This document shows positions 13,698 to 24,880 of a DNA stretch of 64,000 nt, in pieces. A program made the translations under genes and the position numbers. The stretch comes from Coniferiporia sulphurascens (taxonomy: Eukaryota; Basidiomycota; Agaricomycetes; Hymenochaetales; Hymenochaetaceae). The stretch covers positions 2,294,001-2,358,000 of the forward strand of contig NBBA01000002.1 in NCBI GenBank assembly GCA_002794785.1, read 5' to 3'. Under the pieces are notes generated by a model, which made no database searches, was not told where the DNA came from, and was given only the letters and a program-made list of their open reading frames with translations. Numbering within the stretch: position 1 is the first letter of the stretch; each line of letters starts with the position of its first letter.

Positions 13698-14047
13698 ATG
13701 TCGGCCAACAGAGAACCGGACAGAGGCTCCGCCCAACAGACTCTCGACAGTACGTATCTTAGTCCGACTTCGCCGTGTGGAGCTGAATGGCTTGCCTCCG
13801 CTACTCCCACAGTCTTGTACGACATCTCTCAGCTACTCAATACACAGCTCGACCGCGAGACGCTTGCAATCTGCGTGTCCATGATTGAAAGCGGAGTTAA
13901 CCCAGAGGCACTTTCCGTAAGTCGAACCGACTGATTCGCGCCAAGGGAAGATTCGTTAATTTTGCTCGGACGCCATTACAGGCCGTAATTCTTGAGCTGA
14001 GGCGCGAGAAAGCTTTGTTAGCAGCACAGACACACGAACGGCCGTAG
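13698..14047 (+). CDS. MZT1: Mzt1 (MOZART1), gamma-tubulin complex microprotein
   Basis: Mzt1 binds the N-termini of gamma-tubulin complex proteins and is needed to recruit and activate the complex at spindle pole bodies. Three exons: 13698-13749, 13813-13916 and 13982-14047. Together they encode 73 residues. The spliced chain reads [17 protein letters not shown], then [37 protein letters not shown] and [14 protein letters not shown], matching the whole small family from the first helix to the ALAxVIxELRRE helix. Reading through the first intron also stays open, but that would insert about 20 residues into the conserved helix. The gene is too small and too spliced for simple ORF calling. Confidence 0.92.
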
Positions 14048-14441
14048 CCCGCGAAGGCGAGTGCCACAGCTGTCGGCTGGCCAGAGGGTTATCTCGATGC
14101 CACGATTCGTCTCGTAGTCCATAGACTTTCAAGTTGTTGGGACCGATATGTACGACTTCAAATATTTTCCTCCCGAAGTATTTTTTTCTTCCATTTGTTA
14201 CTGAATATTTGTATCGCTGTATCAATATCATTGGAATGCTCGAGAGATGCCAGTGAGTGTCTTTCGAAAGACCGAGTGCAGAGCTATCGAAGGGTATTGA
14301 AATTTGACACCTAGGCCTCTTGAAGTTCAGTAGGTTACTCGAAGCAGTAAGGTGACTAAGATGACTAAGATTAATAGTTTCAGTCAGCGAGTAGATTTCA
14401 CCCGAGCTTGAGTCGTAACACTCACCACACTCCCGGACATA
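14048..14441. other. Intergenic upstream of SF3B1
   Basis: 394 bases between the MZT1 stop and the SF3B1 start on the same strand. AT-rich. At about 14351-14370 the nonamer TGACTAAGA is repeated directly, a possible bZIP-like half-site pair but unproven. The sequence before the start codon is CT-rich (CTCACCACACTCCCGGACATA), common in basidiomycete promoters. Confidence 0.45.
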
Positions 14442-17400
14442 ATGTCTCCTCCTGGCTCCCCTCGTCTTGTCGACTCGTTCACAGCTCCGAAGGAGATTCT
14501 GAAGGAGTTTGAAGAACTTGCAGAAGAAGAGAACTTCGACCCTTTCGCGGAGACCGCATCAAAGCGCCAAATTGCGTCTCGTCAGACCGACTATCACAAC
14601 CGTCGTTTCAACCGTCAGGCTGTTGACTCTGTAGATGCATTCAAGGCAGCGGAAGATGGGATGGATGTTGATGGGGGTTACAAAGATGCGATGAGACTGC
14701 AGCGCATCGAGAAGGAGGAAGAGCGTGTCAGGCGCGCCATCGAGGAGAAAGAGAGGAAAGAACGTGAGGAAGGCATTGACAAGGCAGCGCTTGATAAGAC
14801 TCCACCCGCCAAAGAGCTTGAGGAGGCAGAGAAGATATTGCAGTCGATTGCCGCTAGCTCAAAACGGAAGCGGAGGTGGGACGTTCCCGAAGGGACTGAG
14901 GACAAGGAGAACCAGGACATCGGTCAGGATACAGGAGAGTGGTCCAAGGAGGCCCTTGAGGCTGCTGCTCCGAAAAAGCGTCGTTCGCGGTGGGATGCCA
15001 CTCCAGCAGATGTTACTGCTCCAGGCGAGACACCGAAACGTTCACGCTGGGACCAGACGCCTGCTCCGGAGCCCGCACAACCTATGGCACAAATTATCAT
15101 GAATGTACCAGGTTATATGACCGAGGACAAGCATAATCGCTATTTAACGGATGAAGAGCTTGATGCCTTGCTTCCTCCAACAGGTTACGTTGTTGTCACA
15201 CCTCCACCGGGGTACGCTTCGATGCGTCCTCCTCCGCAGCTTACTGGCCATGCCCCTGAGCTTGCTGGGTTTCATATTCAAGAAGGTTCGGATGCAGCCG
15301 CAGCCGCTGCTGCTGCAGGTCTTGCACCCGAACTGCCGACCGAGATTCCGGGCGTAGGCAGTTTAGCGTTCTTCAAGGCCGAAGATGCGCAGTACTTCGC
15401 AAAGATTTTAAAAGAGGAGGATGAGACTCAGCTAACAGTTGACGAGATGAAAGAGCGCAAGATTATGCGCTTGCTTCTCAAGATCAAAAACGGCACGCCA
15501 CCCGTGCGCAAGACTGCTTTGCGACAGATTACGGAAAAGGCGCGTGAGTTCGGGGCTGGCCCACTCTTCGACAAGATATTACCACTGCTTATGGAGCGTA
15601 CGTTGGAGGATCAGGAACGCCATTTACTTGTCAAGGTCATTGACAGAGTGCTTTACAAACTCGACGATCTGGTTCGCCCGTATGTTCATAAAATTCTTGT
15701 CGTTATTGAGCCCTTGCTCATTGACGAGGATTACTATGCCCGTGTCGAAGGACGTGAAATCATATCCAACCTTTCAAAGGCCGCCGGGCTGGCACACATG
15801 ATTTCGACCATGCGTCCGGACATCGACCACGCCGACGAGTATGTGCGCAATACGACGGCGCGCGCCTTCTCCGTTGTCGCATCTGCGCTTGGCATTCCCG
15901 CTCTCCTTCCGTTCCTCAAAGCTGTTTGCCGCAGTAAAAAGTCATGGCAAGCCCGCCACACGGGTATTCGTATTGTCCAACAGATAGCAATTATGATGGG
16001 ATGTGCTGTTCTTCCTCACCTGCGCAATCTTGTCGATGCCATAGCTCACGGGCTGACGGACGAACAGCAGAAGGTACGGACAATGACTGCGCTCGGTCTT
16101 GCGGCTCTCGCCGAAGCTGCTGCGCCTTACGGAATCGAATCCTTCGACAATGTGCTGAAGCCTCTTTGGCTTGGTATCCGTCTGCACCGCGGAAAGGGGT
16201 TGGCCGCTTTCTTAAAGGCGATCGGTTTTATTATTCCGCTTATGGACCCCGAGTACGCGTCATACTACACAAAGGAAGTGACAGTCATTCTCATCCGCGA
16301 GTTCCAAACTTCTGATGAGGAGATGAAGAAAATCGTACTCAAGGTTGTCAAGCAATGTGCAGCGACGGAAGGTGTCACCCCTCAATACATCAAGCAGGAC
16401 ATTTTGCCAGATTTCTTCAAGTCGTTTTGGGTGCGCCGTATGGCGCTTGATAGGCGCAACTATAAGCAGGTCGTTGAAACAACTGTGGAGCTCGCTCAGA
16501 AGGCGGGTGTAGCAGAGATTGTCGGGCGAGTTGTAAATGATCTAAAAGATGAAGCAGAGCCTTACCGCAAGATGGTAATGGAAACGATTACGAAGGTCAT
16601 TGCAAGTCTGGGCGCAGCGGATATCGACGAACGACTTGAGGTACGCCTCGTTGACGGCATCATCTACTCCTTCCAGGAGCAGACGACCGAGGACCAGGTC
16701 ATGCTTGACGGTTTCGGCACGGTCGTTAACGCGCTTGGTATTCGTGTGAAGCCATATCTCGTGCAAATTGTGTCGACAATACTTTGGAGGCTTAATAACA
16801 AGAGTGCAAAGGTTCGCCAGCAGGCGGCTGACCTCACCTCGCGTCTTGCAGTTGTCATAAAGCAATGTGGTGAAGACCAGCTCCTTAGCAAGCTTGGCTT
16901 GGTATTGTTCGAGCAACTGGGTGAAGAATACCCAGACACATTGGGTAGCATTATTGCGGCGGTTGGTGCTATTGCGAATGTCGTGGGCATGACGCAAATG
17001 AATCCACCGGTGAAGGATTTATGTGAGTGTTTAAACAAAGCCCAACAAAACAAAATTATATTGACCTCGTTCTTGCAGTACCCCGCATGACCCCTATTCT
17101 TCGTAATCGTCACGAAAAGGTGCAGGAGGCGTCGATCAACTTAATCGGACGCATTGGTAAGTTCTATCTTTGTTGGTCCTCGATATAAATTTATTCATTA
17201 TATTCTTAGCCGATCGTGGCGCGGAATTTGTCCCCGCACGCGAGTGGATGCGTATCTGTTTTGAACTTCTGGATCTTCTGAAGGCGCATAAGAAAGCTAT
17301 TCGACGAGCGGCCGTGAACTCTTTCGGTTACATCGCCAAGAGTTTGGGTCCGCAGGACGTGCTTTCGGTGCTTTTGACAAACCTACGTGTACAAGAACGT

Positions 17401-18059
17401 CAAAGTCGTGTGTGCAGTACGGTTGCTATCGCCATTGTTGCGGAAACTTGCGGACGTAAGTCCTAGTTACATCGTGGGTTTGTTATTTATCTGACTTTTT
17501 TCGTTTTACAGCTTTCACATGCATTCCTGCCATTTTGTCCGAATATCGGACGGCAGAACTTAACGTCCGTACAGGTTGTTTGAAAGCGTTATCCTTCGTG
17601 TTCGAGTATGTCGGTCCCCAATCTGCGTACTACTGCGACTCTGTCGTGACGATGCTGGAAGACGCGCTCACGGATCGCGACTTGGTACACCGACAGACGG
17701 CAAGCACCATAGTAAAACATCTCGCCCTCGGCGTTGCCGGTTTGGGATGCGAAGATTCGATGCTGCACTTGATGAACCTCGTCTGGCCGAATTGCTTTGA
17801 AACTTCGCCCCACGTCATCGGCGCGGTAATGGATGCGATTGAGGCGATGCGAGTGACGCTTGGTCCAGGTGTACTATTGAGTTACGTGCTGCAGGGCATG
17901 TTCCATCCCGCTCGAAAAGTGCGTGAGGTGTACTGGCGAGTGTACAATGCGCTGTACCTGGGTGCGGCGGACGCGCTTGTACCGTTCTACCCTGATCTGT
18001 CGGAGCTGAGTGAGGGCCAGAATATGTATGATAGGTCCCCCCTGCAGATGTTTATTTGA
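14442..18059 (+). CDS. HSH155: Splicing factor 3B subunit 1 (SF3B1/Prp10/Hsh155)
   Basis: HEAT-repeat scaffold of the U2 snRNP SF3b complex, which clamps the branch-site helix in the pre-spliceosome. Four exons, 14442-17022, 17079-17156, 17210-17455 and 17512-18059, give about 1,150 residues, the usual size for fungi. The N-terminus is disordered and carries RWDVP, SRWDATP and [11 protein letters not shown], the U2AF-ligand-like RWD/TP motifs of the family. The HEAT superhelix contains [38 protein letters not shown] and [20 protein letters not shown]. The C-terminus has [18 protein letters not shown] and ends [11 protein letters not shown]. The Lys equivalent to human K700 is present (codon 544), but the position of human K666 is Arg (codon 510). 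No frameshifts seen. Confidence 0.97.
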
Positions 18060-18251
18060 AAGTTTATTAGTGTCTATGTAGTTATAAGTTCCCAGTACAA
18101 CGTATTTTAGCAGTATTTTTTTTTTCTCGATGAATCTCGCAGGTGTTGCGCGGGTTGAATTTTCCGTATGGGATTAGGAAAGAGGCTAAGCTAAAGTAAC
18201 AACACGGTAGCGTGATATTCTCAACGAAAAATTCCCACAACTCCCTCCATC

Positions 18252-21157
18252 ATGACCCTCATCGAGGACGCCCCACTAGCGACGTCGGCGATGGCGACGG
18301 CGTCGACGGGCAAGTCGCCCATGGCCCAGTTGCTCAGCACACTCGGCCTTACTCGCGAAGACCTCCTCCGGCACGCCTCGCAAATGCGCGACTTCCTCGA
18401 CTCTGAGGATGCGGAGTCCGCACGCGCCCATTCCCAGGCCTCGTCTGAACATCCTCGGTCCATCCACCGCCAGAGCTCAGAGACGCCATCGAACTCGCGC
18501 GGGCGCGCTGAAGCGCGACAATCGCAAGATGAGACTGCGCAGGGCTCGACGCGTTTGGCCTATCGCGGCGCCACGCCGACTCCGCCGCCTCGGTCGTCCG
18601 CCACGCATCGTCTTCGCGCATCGTCGCATCGCTTAATCGCTCATCGCTCTGAAGATTCTGACTATTCGTCCAGACGAAGTGCTGGAAAAAGTAAGGAAGA
18701 CCAGGAACGTCGGCGGGCCCGCGCTATTGCGTCGCCGTCGCGCCCTAAGCCCAGCCTCGACGAGATCATGCAGATGCGCTCGCGCCAGTCCCTACGCGTT
18801 TCTGAGTCTGAAGAGTCAGAGGATTCCGGAGACGAGTCTTTGCGCGTGAGTAACGCGTGTTTACAGTTGAATGACGCGTCGACGAACCTTCCTTCTTCTT
18901 TTCACATTATCCAGGAGGTGTTTGCTAAGCGGCAGAGCAGGCCGCCGTCACCACGCTATCGCTACCCTCATCCTTCAAAAACACAGCAGGTAAATCGCTT
19001 AGTTGGATCGGCATAAAGTGTAATCTCTAATAGCGTTTTTGTCATCGTTTTAGGGTGGCGGAGACTATTATAAACAAGAGTCGTCACCCGCCGTGCCTAT
19101 GAATGGAAACTATTACAGAGACTCTGATGCCTCCCAAGTAGGTTGTTTTAATCGATTGTGGACAAGTAACTTACACCGGATGCAGCCCCCTGTGACACCT
19201 CGGGCAATAAGACGCGTAACACAAACTGTAAGAACGGAATATTCTCACTATTGAATGTATGTACCTTGGCTGACAATCTTTCCAAGAAACACGATACCCT
19301 CTCCCTTTCCTCCCCCACACCAACTACGCGAACAAACTCTTACTATAGGCAACCATATGACTTGCCACCCTCCTCCCCTATTCCAGCATCCTCTCCAATG
19401 TCTAGCCCTCCACGACGCCCGGTCAATCTGGTTTCTTCCCCCGGACCAATGAGCGATCCACCGGACCAATATGATACAGAACTGCCTTACGTGCTCCCTC
19501 CGGGGCCGTACTCGGAAGAAAAGCCGGACCTCTCTTATGCCGCTCTCATAGGACAAGCAATTCTCGCCTCACCTTATCATGCACTGCGCTTGAAAGATAT
19601 TTATGACTACATCAGCATTGTCCATCCCTTTTTCAAGCGTGATGGCCATTCTCACAGCCAAAAGTGGATGAACGCTATCAGACAAAATCTCACGAACACT
19701 CCACAGTTCTTCAAGAGGGAAGACCCAAGTGGAAAACCTTCAAAGGGTTCGCTGTGGTGCATCTCTGACGAGAATTTGCCTTGCTTCGCAAATGGAGGCT
19801 ACAATCGTCACGCCTTGAATCCGGATAGTGTGCAGTCTGTAAAGGCTGAAAAAAGGAAGCGCAAAAAGGAAGAGAAACAAAGGGACGAGAAGACAAAGAA
19901 AGTGCGGGTTGCGGTCATGCCGAATCCGTATACCTTCCCTTATGGTTACCCACAGGCGGCTCGTCCTTTGGGCTATGGCCAGCCGACTGAAGCTATTGTG
20001 CAAGCAGACGTAATTTTCCCCCCATTGCCGGCGAATCATCCTAATGCTCATTTAGTCAATCGAGCATTGTCTTCGAGCGACTCGTTAGATGACGATGTCA
20101 TATTCCCACCGTTACCTGCGTACTCGCAAACTAGGATTGTTCGGGAGCAGAGATTGCAAGAGTTATCCAGACAATCTTCTTCATCCTCTTTGGCTCGAGA
20201 CTACTCGCAAGCCTCTTCACAAGCCCCATCCGAAGCCCCATCCGATGACGAAAGTAGCCCAATTTCGGCCCCGCCCATGTCATCCGCGTCGAGCTCTGCC
20301 TCCGTTCCGGACTTGACACCGAATAACAGTTCCTCAAGTCCCCCTGAGCCAGAAGATGGGGATGGAGAAAGCGAATTCATGTACATTAGTGAGGATATCA
20401 GTTCTGAGGCGGAATCTACGCATGAAGAGGAAGAGCCGCAAAAATTATGGAAGGGTAAAGGGAAGGTTAAGGATGAGGTATGCCGCTCGCGTTCTATTGT
20501 TTTGTACTCGCATTTACGACGTTTGCATAGGATTTCTCATTTCCTAACCTGCCCCCTATACCTTCATCTCCGACGGCATACCGCAAGGGAACTCAGCTTA
20601 TGCGAAGCCCAAGCACCAGTCTTTATGCGGGTTCCGGATTTCTCGGGTATTCGCACGAATCTGGGTCTGGATCGGCCCGCCCTTCCACACCTCCGAACGG
20701 CTTCACTGGATACCTTGAGAGTAGCCTGACAATGACCCCTCTTGCACGTCGGGAACCACCAGCGACACCTACGAGAAGCACAGGCCAGCGCAGGGCGTCA
20801 AAGTCAGCTGATGAGGGATCTGCTAGTGACGACCATCGACCGAATTTTCTTGACGCTGTGCCTCGCACGCCTTCTCGACGACCTGCGGAGTTGCCATCGG
20901 GTCCTTTCACCCTACCTGCGACACCTCGAAGAATATTTTCTCCGTTTGGCACTTTTTCCCCGTTCCGTACACCGTCGCGGCGTGGAATCTTTGACCCGGC
21001 GGATCCGGGGACAATGCTGGAGGAGGAACTGTCGGCACTTGCTTCTGCGAAGCAACGCGGGCCGCAGGACAGCCCCGTTGGGTTCTTTCCTCGCGGGAAA
21101 GGATTCCTATATGAAAGCCCCAATCTGCCGAGCCCCGACAAGTGGAAGCCCTGGTAA
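18252..21157 (+). CDS. Forkhead (winged-helix) transcription factor
   Basis: The start is ATG 18252 (MTLIEDAPLATSAM). Short exons at about 18911-18988, 19054-19138 and 19186-19228 join the N-terminal Ser/Arg-rich region to the forkhead exon. The DNA-binding domain, about 19515-19800, reads KPDLSYAALIGQAILASPYH, LRLKDIYDYISIVHPFFKR, SQKWMNAIRQNLTNTPQFFK and SGKPSKGSLWCISDE. It is followed by a Lys-rich cluster (AEKRKRKKEEKQRDEKTKKV), probably a nuclear localisation signal. The rest is disordered, with repeated DVIFPPLPA motifs at about residues 430 and 450, an acidic stretch, and many SP/TP sites for proline-directed kinases (TPSRR, TPRR). A last intron (about 20477-20529) joins KDE to DFSFPNLPPIP, and the stop is the TAA at 21155-21157. 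The exact forkhead subfamily cannot be settled; a cell-cycle role like Fkh2/Hcm1 is only inference. Confidence 0.88.
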
Positions 21158-21519
21158 GTGTGATGGGTTGGGCTGCACCTGGCATGGACACTTGAACGAA
21201 CCAGTAACGAAACGGTACGAATGTGTGTTTGATGAGCTATCTGTAGGATATTTGTGCGACGAAGCGAGTTCAGAGATCTGTTATCTGTTGCATGTTCCTT
21301 CTTATATCTGTGCTCGAGAAGTGTTTCGATTTAAGTAGTACTTTCCGAGACGTCCGCCTGTACGAGCTCGAGATCGACTGTAGCAGTTAGTACTTTCACT
21401 TTCGAAATTTCACTTTGGTTTTGATCTGCGCATTCACGTGATCTCCCGTCCGCCCGTACCGGTACTGAGCTTTCGCCACCGCTGCTTGCGCCTCATACCC
21501 AACTGTTCTTGGATGCCTG
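21158..21519. other. Intergenic between forkhead gene and Sds3-like gene
   Basis: 362 bases, both neighbours on the plus strand. It holds the forkhead 3' end and the promoter of the next gene, including an E-box at 21434-21441. No gene-like open frame. Confidence 0.5.
21434..21441. promoter_or_regulatory. E-box TCACGTGA
   Basis: Palindromic TCACGTGA about 80 bases upstream of the Sds3-like start. With the flanking base it reads ATCACGTG on the minus strand, fitting the Cbf1-type RTCACRTG consensus. Role inferred from sequence and position only. Confidence 0.35.
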
Positions 21520-22707
21520 ATGCCCCCGCAGCCCGGCATGTTTACCATCCCCTACTCATCTGCACAAAAGACCCGCGCAAACGCAGTCCTCGACGCGCAC
21601 GACGCTAACATGGCCTTCCATAACTCTGCTCTTGCATCGTCCTCCAGGATGCACGGTGAGCACTCGGTTGCCTTGAGGCTCGCCTTATCAAAAATGGAGC
21701 TGACATTTATTATTGCCTTGCACTGGTGTTGGGTGGCTCAGGACATTTTGTGGACGACCCAAAGAAAGAACGTAAAAGGAGGGAGATTGCGGGCAGGTTG
21801 GGTAGAGAGATGTCGGACAAGAAGGAAGTGTGAGTCTGCATTCCTTTTCTTGTCACTCGGTCGCTCAGCGTTACCTCCGATACAGTGCGCGACAGTACAC
21901 CGAGTCGATCTCCACACTGCAGAGCGCCGCGCTGCAGCTCGCGACGCGCCCACACACAGCACCTTCATATCTCTTGCGCCTTTATCCACTTTCTCTGGAG
22001 CGCTCGGCCCTCCTTGCACAACTCGCTGCAGAAGAAGATTATGCGCACGAGGCGGTACGCATCGCGTACGAGGAAGAGCGCGACCGTGTCGAGGAAGAGT
22101 GGCGCAAGGGGCGCGACCGTGTGCGCGAGCGGCTGCTTGAGGGCATAGAGGAGCGCCGGCGCCGAGCACGTGAGGAGAAGGACAGCGAGGGCATCAGCGG
22201 TACGTGGTCCCCGCCTGTGGTAGCTTAACTGCTGGGCTCATGCTGCTTTTTAAAGACGCGACGCTCGACTCGCAGTCGCGCTCACACATCACGCGCAAGT
22301 TGCGCAACAAGATGGGCGCATCGTCGCCCCCTTCCTCCTACGCTGGATACGGGTATTCGACCGGTGGGTCCGGGTCCGTGTTACCAGCGACAGTCGTCCC
22401 CGTTCCGAACCCGCACTCGCTGTCCGTCGACGAACTCCCATCTCCGTTCCCGCTTCCACTGACTGCCAGCGCACCTACCGGAGGGTATTCTGGCAGCGGA
22501 GGGACCAACGGCGGAAGTGGGAATTCCGGGCAGAAAAGGAAACATAAAGGCGGAGGTGTGCAACCACAGGCGCTGACAGGCCTCGGGAAAGCGATTCAAC
22601 AGCTCACTGCAAGTAAGGAAAACGACGTTGAAAATGATCTGGGGGAGATTCGGAGGGGTGCGAAACGGCGGAGGGCAGCGGCAACGGGTGTGGCTGGAAA
22701 GACTTGA
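21520..22707 (+). CDS. Sds3-like histone-deacetylase-complex subunit
   Basis: Probable component of an Rpd3/Sin3-type corepressor. The start is ATG 21520 (MPPQPGMFTIPYSS). The exons splice to GHFVDDPKKERKRREIAGRL, GREMSDKKEV and ARQYTESISTLQSAALQLAT. The donor that keeps frame is GT|GTGAGT near 21829. A long charged helix follows (ALLAQLAAEEDYAHEAVRIA, YEEERDRVEEEWRKGRDRVR), then DATLDSQSRSHITRKLRNKM. That ordered set (charged start, coiled coil, SRxHxTRKLRNK) is the Sds3-like family pattern. The C-terminal part is Gly/Ser-rich with two basic clusters (QKRKHKGGG, GAKRRRAA). Three introns; about 300 residues; stop TGA at 22705-22707. In other species Sds3 maintains deacetylase activity and complex integrity. 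Confidence 0.78.
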
Positions 22708-23060
22708 TTTATATATATATATTCTTGCCATTTTTGCGGACCAGTAGACCTTGTAGCTTGAAGTGCCACCCCACCTTTCCCTACTTTTCTTTCTCTGCTG
22801 TCATTCAACCCGTCCAGTCGTCTCGAACTCAAGATGTAGTATAATAAATAATTTATTCCGCCGCTGTGTACTAGCGTCCATAATCCGTACTATTGTCCAG
22901 GGAATGCCAAACACACAATGTAAGGGCCTACTATATGCGTCGACGACCCTACGTAACGAATATACTAAGAAGCGCCCCACTGGAACTGCGATCCGCAGAA
23001 ACTCGTCCGGCAAGTATTTGGGGCCAATATCCAGCAGGCGCGACCCCGTTCCGAGTGCAT
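22708..23060. other. Convergent 3' region, Sds3-like / secreted protein
   Basis: 353 bases between two facing stop codons. It starts with a TATATATATAT run (about 22710-22720). No supportable gene; likely two 3' UTRs. Confidence 0.55.
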
Positions 23061-24208
23061 CTAACTGAAGTCCTCAAGGCTCAGACGACGGCGGAAGATC
23101 GAGCTCAGACCCCTGAGAAGCACAACATCGATGCCTCGTTAGTACTCCGCTCTACGATACTGGAAAAGGGGCTTACCTTGCAGCAACGGAACCCGCTACG
23201 GCGACGGCAGTGGTCTCTGCAGCTCCGGCAGTGGCGTCCGTGGCAGTCGCAGAAGCGGCAGCAACAGTGTCCGTGCCTTCAGCACCGCCGGCAGAGCCCG
23301 CGCCAGTATCGGTACCCGATCCACCAGCAGCAGAGCCTGCACCACCAGCAAGTCCTTCGATGCCAGTGATGAAGTCACTTACGGTGCTCGCATCAGTCAA
23401 GCCGAGACCAGACAAGAGGTCCCCGACCGTGCTTGCACCCGTGATAGCAGCTGCATTTCTCGCGGTGCTGGCATTGACACCCTTCTTAGCCTTGTCCTTG
23501 GTCGAAGAAGTCTGGTGGATGGGCGATCAATCGGCGTTCATTAATTTAATAAGTGACGGAATGAGTTTACCGTAGAGCCCGTAGTACTGGCCGTGGCAGT
23601 GGCAGCGTCCGCTGCGGCCGTAGCAGTCGCGGTACCCAGATCGGCGACGCTGTCCGTGGCACCCGAAACGGCAGTAGCGGTGTCGATCGCAGTATCGGTC
23701 GCAACCGCGTCAGTCGCTGTGTCAGTCACGGCGGCGGCAGTAGCAGTGGCCGCCGCATCTGTGGCCGTATCCGTAACGAGACCCGCCGCGCCGGCGGCGT
23801 CTGTTGCCGTCGCATTTCCCGCGGCAACATCCGTAGCGGTTGCCTACATAACGTCACGGTCGGAAAGTAATTAGAACGACAATTATAACTTCATGAAGAT
23901 AATATGGAACATACCGCTGCTGCGCAATCGGTGACTGTCATAGTTACAGTTACGGCCGCCGCATTTGTTGAATTCGAATTCGCATTTGCATCAACAGCCG
24001 TCGCGTTCGCGGCATTTGCCTTGTCCTTGTGGTGTCTCGCCTGAGGTAGAGGAATAAACACAATAAATAAATAAATAAAAGTACGGGTTCTTGGCTCGGG
24101 AATCGAGATCCGCACCTCAACGATGAAGCCATTGGGCCGAGGTGCAGCAAGGGCGGACCCCGCGAGTGCGGCGAAGACGGTCGAGAGAAGGGCGATGGAG
24201 ACACGCAT
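23061..24208 (-). CDS. Ala/Thr-rich low-complexity secreted protein
   Basis: Starts MRVSIALLSTVFAALAGSAL at 24208, a clear signal peptide with likely cleavage after ALA before APRPNGF. After splicing (introns about 24034-24117, 23847-23913, 23515-23573 and 23118-23175) the mature chain is dominated by Ala, Thr, Asp and Val: TDCAAA, ATDTAIDTATAV, GTATATAAADAATATAS. The chain then runs TSSTKDKAKKGVNASTARNA and GDLLSGLGLTDASTVSDF, followed by Gly/Ala repeats. The end is basic (IFRRRLSLEDFS, stop TAG at 23061-23063). There is no GPI-type hydrophobic tail and only one clear Cys. I recognise no family. It may be a wall-associated or matrix protein with O-mannosylation on its Thr/Ser. Intron sites keep the same Ala-rich frame throughout, which supports the model. 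Confidence 0.75.
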
Positions 24209-24880
24209 ATTCGCAAGTCAAGTAAGTAGCTTATGATGCTGAGGGGCTAGGTTGGTGCAGCAGAAGAGCGTTGCAATTAAGGCCGATGAGAGTGCGAGTG
24301 CAGAAGAGGAACTATGAGCCGCTCAGCGGTAGAAAAGGGACCTGGTCGCCGACCAAGGGAAGTGAAGCAAGGGGTGGAAAAAGGCAAAGAAAGAGACGAG
24401 GGGTGAGAGGGGAGCTATGTAACTCTGAAGATATTCAGTCCCCCCCTTCCCCCTCTTTATACACGGGCGACCGTCAAGCGAAAACATAAGCAGTGCCAAC
24501 ATCAGAATTGAAGAGCTTCGAGTAGCAACGGGGTTGGAGCAAATGTCTTCGAGGAATCTTTTCATGTTTTGGGGGTTGCAACGCGGACCCAAGCAGTGAG
24601 ATGGATAGTTCCGCAAAGATGCGGGAGAAGGAGGAGAACAAGCGACATGGCGACGAGGGGACTCGGACTCTCGCGAGAGAGAGTATTCAATGTGGAGCTC
24701 TGGAAGAGACGCGGTGCGCTCCGTTCTAACCTTATACGGGTCGTGCATTGCCTCTTTTGGGGTCTGCTTTTCATCACAAATAGCGATTGCGCGACGCCAG
24801 CGCGACGCGTGTCGCCTCACGTGTGCGTAAAGTCCTTTCAAGTTTTCCGACGGAAAAAACAGAAGGGAAATAACACACGT
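24209..24880. other. Upstream region of the secreted protein
   Basis: 672 bases between the secreted-protein start and the HGH1 stop (both genes minus strand). The gene-proximal half is purine-rich on the plus strand. It contains a candidate TATA box at 24455-24461 and a CACGTG at 24818-24823. No convincing gene. Confidence 0.45.
24455..24461 (-). promoter_or_regulatory. Candidate TATA box (TATAAAG)
   Basis: On the minus strand the sequence is GTATAAAGAGG, about 250 bases before the secreted-protein start codon. It would imply a leader of roughly 200 bases. Few other genes in the window show a clear TATA, and TATA promoters are typical of strongly regulated secreted-protein genes. Unproven. 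Confidence 0.35.

Noticed and set aside
14351..14370. TGACTAAGA repeat as a Gcn4/AP-1 site
   Set aside because: The core differs from TGACTCA, and a short direct repeat in AT-rich DNA is easily fortuitous.
20623..21141. 172-residue antisense frame opposite the forkhead C-terminus
   Set aside because: Mirror of a Ser/Pro-rich coding exon; no motif, and the sense strand splices into a long protein.
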